Source: Streptomyces sp. CB01201
GTDB taxonomy: Bacteria; Actinomycetota; Actinomycetes; Streptomycetales; Streptomycetaceae
Reading direction: 5' to 3'
NCBI RefSeq assembly: GCF_002803085.1
Contig: NZ_NNBJ01000011.1
Coordinates: 461,161-525,160, forward strand
DNA: 64,000 bases
Shown here: positions 60,153-64,000 of the stretch, piece after piece
Layout: each line of letters starts with the position of its first letter
Position numbering within the stretch: the stretch's first letter is position 1
Notes under the pieces: model-generated
Told to the model about the DNA's origin: nothing
Seen by the model: the letters and a program-made list of their open reading frames with translations, nothing else
Databases searched by the model: none
Program-made: the position numbers and the translations under genes

Positions 60153-60596
60153 ATGAGTGAGGCAGACCAGCGGGCCCAGGACCAGCTGCGGGCCCCCTCG
60201 GAAGCGACCGCTCCGGGGCGGCCGGACCACTGGTTCGACGACGACGCGGGGCCGGTGGTGCGGCCGTACGCGATGACGCGCGGGCGCACCACCAGCGCCG
60301 GCAAGGACCGCCTCGACCTGATCGCCGTGGTCGTCCCGGAACCCGCCGCCGACGACCCCGGCCGCGACCAGACGCTCTCACCGGAGCACGTGGAGATCGT
60401 CGAACGCTGTGCGGACTCCCCGCAGTCGATCGCCGAACTCGCGGCCGGACTCGACCTCCCCGTCGGGGTGGTCCGGGTCCTGGTCGGCGATCTCGTCGCC
60501 GACGCCCTGGTGCACGTAACCCGACCCGTTCCGCCGGCCGAGCTGCCGGACGAGTCCCTTCTCCGCGAGGTGATCAATGGCCTTCGGGCGCTCTAG
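60153..60596 (+). CDS. cvnC: Conservon CvnC, DUF742 protein
   Basis: A 147-residue DUF742 protein with the family stretch VVRPYAMTRGRTTS, and LSPEHVEIVERCADSPQSIA leading into a winged-helix-like C-terminus ending REVINGLRAL. It connects the sensor to CvnB/CvnD; the exact role is unknown. ATG at 60153 is used. An upstream ATG at 60137 opens only a 7-codon frame. The 3' end overlaps cvnD by 20 bp. Confidence 0.92.
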   Translation: MSEADQRAQDQLRAPSEATAPGRPDHWFDDDAGPVVRPYAMTRGRTTSAGKDRLDLIAVVVPEPAADDPGRDQTLSPEHVEIVERCADSPQSIAELAAGLDLPVGVVRVLVGDLVADALVHVTRPVPPAELPDESLLREVINGLRAL

Positions 60597-61182
60597 CCGC
60601 AGGAAGCGGCACGTCGATCCGGTGACGCTCAAGATCCTCGTCGCCGGCGGCTTCGGCGTCGGCAAGACCACCCTGGTCGGAGCGGTGAGCGAGATCCGGC
60701 CCCTGCGTACCGAGGAACGCCTCAGCGAGGCGGGCCGCCCGGTCGACGACCTCGTGGGAGTGGAGGGCAAGAGCACCACCACCGTGGCCATGGACTTCGG
60801 GCGCATCACGCTCCGCGAGGACCTGGTGCTCTACCTCTTCGGCACACCCGGCCAGGACCGGTTCTGGTTCCTGTGGGACGAACTGGCGCAGGGCGCGCTC
60901 GGCGCGGTCGTCCTCGCCGACACCCGCCGCCTGGAGGACTGCTTCGCCGCCATCGACTACTTCGAGCGGCGCGGCATCCCGTTCACCGTCGCCGTCAACT
61001 GCTTCGACGAGGCGGCCCGTTACCCGGTCGACACGGTGCGCGCCGCCCTCGACCTCGACCCCGAGGTGCCGCTCCTCATGTGTGACGCCCGGGTGCGCGA
61101 TTCCGTCAAGGAGATCCTGGTCGGCGTGGTCGAGCACGCCATGGAGAGGTCCGCCAAGTCCCGTCAGCACGCGGTGACTTGA
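60577..61182 (+). CDS. cvnD: Conservon CvnD, small GTPase
   Basis: A 201-residue Ras-like/MglA-related GTPase with P-loop GGFGVGKTT (residues about 24-32), switch II LFGTPGQDRFWF, and VNCFD in the position of NKxD. It is the switch component of the conservon. ATG at 60577 lies inside the end of cvnC, giving coupled translation. A 17-bp hairpin follows its stop. No cytochrome P450 gene follows, unlike some conservons. Confidence 0.94.
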   Translation: MAFGRSSRRKRHVDPVTLKILVAGGFGVGKTTLVGAVSEIRPLRTEERLSEAGRPVDDLVGVEGKSTTTVAMDFGRITLREDLVLYLFGTPGQDRFWFLWDELAQGALGAVVLADTRRLEDCFAAIDYFERRGIPFTVAVNCFDEAARYPVDTVRAALDLDPEVPLLMCDARVRDSVKEILVGVVEHAMERSAKSRQHAVT

Positions 61183-61198
61183 CGACTGTCCCCGATCG

Positions 61199-61238
61199 GC
61201 GCGGCCCGTACCCCCACCGACGGGGGTACGGGCCGCGC
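61199..61238. terminator. 17-bp hairpin between cvnD and glpK
   Basis: GCGCGGCCCGTACCCCC (61199-61215) pairs perfectly with its complement at 61222-61238 around a 6-nt ACCGAC loop. It is a shared terminator for the convergent conservon and glpK. Confidence 0.9.
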
Positions 61239-61255
61239 GTTCCGGGAAGGGCGGG

Positions 61256-62767
61256 CTACCGCCCCTCCTCCTCGTGCCAGCCGAGGCTGCGCTCCACGGC
61301 CTTGTGCCAGTTGGCGTACTCGCGCTCCCGGACCGGCTCCGCCATGCGCGGGGACCATTGTGCGTCGCCCTGCCAGTGCGTCCCCAGTTCGTCGAGGCCC
61401 GACCAGACGCCGGTGGCGAGCCCGGCCGCGTACGCCGCCCCCAGGCACGTCGTCTCCGACACCTTGGGGCGGATCACCGGCACCCCGAGCACATCCGCCT
61501 GATGCTGCATCAGGAGGCTGTTGGCGGTCATCCCGCCGTCCACCTTCAGGGTGGTGATCCGTACGCCCGAGTCCTGGAACATGGCGTCGACTACCTCGCG
61601 GGTCTGCCAGCTCGTCGCCTCCAGGACCGCGCGGGCGAGGTGCGCCTTGGTGACGTAGCCGGTCAGGCCCGTGATGACCCCGCGCGCGTCGGAACGCCAG
61701 TAGGGCGCGAAGAGCCCGGAGAAGGCGGGCACGATGTAGGCCCCGCCGTTGTCGTCGACGCTCGCGGCCAACGCTTCGATCTCGTCCGCGTGCCGGATGA
61801 TGCCGAGCTGGTCGCGGAACCACTGCACGAGCGCCCCGGTGATCGCGATCGAGCCCTCCAGGCAGTAGACCGGCGCCTGCTCGCCAATCTTGTAGCCGAC
61901 CGTGGTGATCAGCCCGTTCTTGGAAGTCACCGGCCTGGCACCGGTGTTGAGCAGCAGGAAGCTTCCCGTCCCGTAGGTGTTCTTCGCGGTGCCCGTCTCG
62001 TAGCAGGCCTGGCCGAAGACCGCTGCCTGCTGGTCGCCGAGCGCGGCGGCGACGGGCACACCGCCCACGGGGCCGACGGCCGTGCCGTACACCTCCGCCG
62101 AGGACCTGATCTCCGGCAGCACCGCGCGGGGCACGTTCATCGCCGCCAGGATCTCGGGATCCCACTCCAGGGTCTCCAGGTTCATCAGCATGGTGCGCGA
62201 GGCGTTGGTGACATCGGTGACGTGGACGCCGCCTGACGTGCCGCCCGTCAGGTTCCAGATCAGCCAGGAGTCGATGGTCCCGAAGGCGATCTCGCCCCGC
62301 TCGGCGCGAGCGCGGAGGCCCGGCACGTTGTCGAGCAGCCAGGCCGCCTTGGGCCCCGAGAAGTAGCTGGCGAGCGGCAGTCCGGTCGCGTCCCGGAACC
62401 GGTCCTGGCCGTGCTCGCCGCCGAGTCGGTGACAGAGCGCGGAGGTGCGGGTGTCCTGCCATACGATCGCGTTGTGCACGGGCTTGCCGGTCGCCCGGTC
62501 CCAAAGGACCGTCGTCTCGCGCTGGTTGGTGATCCCGAGCGCGCTGAGCTGGTCGGCTCGGAGCCCCGCCCGGGCGAGCGCGCCCGCGACCACGGCCTGC
62601 ACCTTGGACCAGATCTCGGTGGCGTCGTGTTCCACCCAGCCGGGTTTGGGAAAGATCTGGCGGTGCTCACGCTGGTCGACCGCGACGATCGCCCCGTCCT
62701 GGTTGAAGACGATGCAGCGGCTGGAAGTGGTCCCCTGGTCGATGGCGGCAACGAACCGGTCCGTCAT
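61256..62767 (-). CDS. glpK: Glycerol kinase
   Basis: Phosphorylates glycerol to glycerol 3-phosphate. The 503-residue FGGY kinase has AAIDQGTTSSRCIVF at the N-terminus, ITNQRETTVLWD, GTIDSWLIWNLTGG, TYGTGSFLLLNTG and the C-terminal KVDGGMTANSLLMQHQADVL. ATG at 62767 lies five bases after AGGGG. glpF and glpD are not beside it, so this is a stand-alone copy rather than the usual gyl-type operon. The 262-bp region upstream (62768-63029) shows no recognised operator. Confidence 0.96.
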   Translation of the reverse strand: MTDRFVAAIDQGTTSSRCIVFNQDGAIVAVDQREHRQIFPKPGWVEHDATEIWSKVQAVVAGALARAGLRADQLSALGITNQRETTVLWDRATGKPVHNAIVWQDTRTSALCHRLGGEHGQDRFRDATGLPLASYFSGPKAAWLLDNVPGLRARAERGEIAFGTIDSWLIWNLTGGTSGGVHVTDVTNASRTMLMNLETLEWDPEILAAMNVPRAVLPEIRSSAEVYGTAVGPVGGVPVAAALGDQQAAVFGQACYETGTAKNTYGTGSFLLLNTGARPVTSKNGLITTVGYKIGEQAPVYCLEGSIAITGALVQWFRDQLGIIRHADEIEALAASVDDNGGAYIVPAFSGLFAPYWRSDARGVITGLTGYVTKAHLARAVLEATSWQTREVVDAMFQDSGVRITTLKVDGGMTANSLLMQHQADVLGVPVIRPKVSETTCLGAAYAAGLATGVWSGLDELGTHWQGDAQWSPRMAEPVREREYANWHKAVERSLGWHEEEGR

Positions 62768-63029
62768 GGCTACCCCTGGTTGTCTAGGCGCGGCGCGTTT
62801 CCCTGGCGGCAAGGCCGGTCGAGGGGGCTTCGGGCGGTGGACACGGCGCTGCCGAAAGACAACGGGAAGTGTTCACCGGACGTAATGGGCCGTCAAGGCT
62901 GCGCGCAGCAAGGGGTGTTGACCTTGTCGCCGGGGGTGGGCGGAACAGATGTGTGCCCGGTGGCATGTGCTGGCCCCCTCTCCCGGATGCCGGGGGGCGC
63001 CCTGCCGGGTCGGTTGCCGGAGGTGCTCC
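62768..63029. other. Gap between thiolase end and glpK start
   Basis: 262 bp holding the glpK leader and promoter region. No clear -35/-10 pair, palindrome or small gene was seen. Confidence 0.5.
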
Positions 63030-64000
63030 TCAGCGCACGGCCACGACCGACGAGCCATGTCCGAACAGGCCCTGGTTCGCCGTGATTCCGGCCCGGGCTC
63101 CGGACACCTGACGGTCTCCGGCCGCTCCCCTCAACTGCCAGGTGAGTTCGCAGACCTGGGCGATCGCCTGGGCCGGCACGGCCTCCCCGAACGACGCGAG
63201 CCCGCCACTGGGGTTGACCGGGATCCGGCCCCCGAGCGCCGTCGTCCCGTCCCGCAGGAGTTTGGCCCCCTCGCCGGCCCCGCACAGCCCGAGGTCCTCG
63301 TACCACTCCAGCTCCAGCGCGGTGGACAGGTCGTAGACCTCGGCGAGCGACACGTCCTCGGGCCCGATGCCCGCCTCCTCGTACGCGGCGCGTGCGATGG
63401 AGGCGCGGAAGGAGTGCGGGGCGGGCTCGACGGAGGCCGCCGAGTCGGTCGCGATATCGGGCAGATCGAGCACCGAGCGGGGGAAGGTGGGGGTGACCGT
63501 GGAGACCGCGCGGATCCGCACCGGGTCGGTGGTGCCGTGCCGGCGTGCGAAGTCCATGCTGGTCAGAACGAGGGCCGCGGCACCGTCCGAGGTGGCGCAG
63601 ATGTCGAGCAGCCGCAGCGGATCGGCCACCACCGCCGAGGCGGCGACCTCCTCGGCGCTGACGGTCCTGCGGTAGCGGGCGTTCGGATTGAGCGTGCCGG
63701 CCGCCGCGTTCTTCACCTTGACCTGTGCGAAGTCGTCGACCGTGTCGCCGTGCAGGGCCATCCGGCGCCGGGCGTAGAGCCCGAAGTAGGCCGGGTTCGT
63801 GGCGCCGAGCACCCGGAAGCGCAGCCAGTCCGGATCGTCCGGCCGTTCGCCCCCGGCCGGCGCGAAGAACCCCTTGGGCGCGGCGTCGGCGCCCACCACG
63901 AGCACCACGTCCGCGAGCCCGGCCAGGATCTGCGCACGGGCCGCGCCGATCGCCTGGGCGCCGGAGGCGCAGGCCGCGTACACGCTGGTCACCCGCGCGC
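63030..64000 (-). CDS. SCP-x-type thiolase / lipid-transfer protein, 5' end cut by window edge
   Basis: A thiolase-fold protein running off the right edge, so the N-terminus is missing; about 323 residues are visible. The nucleophile Cys is in VYAACASGAQAIGAA close to the edge. Later blocks are DICATSDGAAALVLTS, LAEVYDLSTALELEWYEDLG, NPSGGLASFGEAVPAQAIAQ and ANQGLFGHGSSVVAV. These fit the SCP2/lipid-transfer thiolase branch linked to steroid or branched fatty acid degradation rather than acetyl-CoA acetyltransferase. Substrate unknown. Confidence 0.88.
   Translation of the reverse strand, partial: ARVTSVYAACASGAQAIGAARAQILAGLADVVLVVGADAAPKGFFAPAGGERPDDPDWLRFRVLGATNPAYFGLYARRRMALHGDTVDDFAQVKVKNAAAGTLNPNARYRRTVSAEEVAASAVVADPLRLLDICATSDGAAALVLTSMDFARRHGTTDPVRIRAVSTVTPTFPRSVLDLPDIATDSAASVEPAPHSFRASIARAAYEEAGIGPEDVSLAEVYDLSTALELEWYEDLGLCGAGEGAKLLRDGTTALGGRIPVNPSGGLASFGEAVPAQAIAQVCELTWQLRGAAGDRQVSGARAGITANQGLFGHGSSVVAVR

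Overview
The window is chromosomal DNA from a Streptomyces or very close relative. Third codon positions are almost always G or C, and GTG and TTG starts and start/stop overlaps are common. Several genus-typical sets occur together: a conservon (cvnABCD), smeA-sffA, rbpA, paired chitinases, and a DUF6230/DUF6114 pair. From memory, the gene order resembles the S. coelicolor region around SCO1444 to SCO1415; this was not checked by alignment.

Positions 1-21.5 kb. A GH18 chitinase cut by the left edge is followed by an FMN riboswitch and the riboflavin operon ribD-ribE-ribM-ribBA-ribH. hisE, hisG, a PH-domain membrane protein and two overlapping CNNM/CBS-type transporters continue on the same strand. 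An EccA-like AAA+ ATPase and a uridine-kinase-like P-loop protein lie on the minus strand. A Tat-exported C39-type peptidase, a 54-residue membrane protein, a minus-strand DUF6230/DUF6114/membrane cluster with a divergent TetR gene, and a second GH18 chitinase follow. Both chitinase genes share a promoter built on paired 12-bp repeats. An acyl-CoA dehydrogenase closes the region.

Positions 21.5-37.5 kb. A 1.2-kb repeat island includes six ~57-bp units. It precedes an unknown 373-residue protein plus an APH-family phosphotransferase, a small cysteine-containing protein, an Lrp/AsnC regulator with an amidohydrolase, a 571-bp non-coding stretch, ppm1, fxsA, rbpA with a clear sigma-R promoter, an MFS transporter, a GDPD phosphodiesterase, a divergent YczE/MocR pair and the sporulation pair smeA-sffA.

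Positions 37.5-48.5 kb. An ankyrin protein, a possible cysteine-rich small peptide, a HEAT protein, two GT4 glycosyltransferases and an SGNH esterase are on the plus strand. They converge on pxpC-pxpB-pxpA, a DUF1445 hydro-lyase and an MFS carrier. A divergent GntR/FCD regulator has a near-perfect operator beside it.

Positions 48.5-64 kb. A three-gene SMC-type operon looks like MksF-MksE-MksB (JetA-JetB-JetC) without a JetD nuclease. A small membrane protein, a complete conservon, glpK and a truncated SCP-x-type thiolase complete the window. No tRNA, rRNA, CRISPR array, transposase or prophage gene was recognised. The SMC operon is the best candidate for an under-described system.
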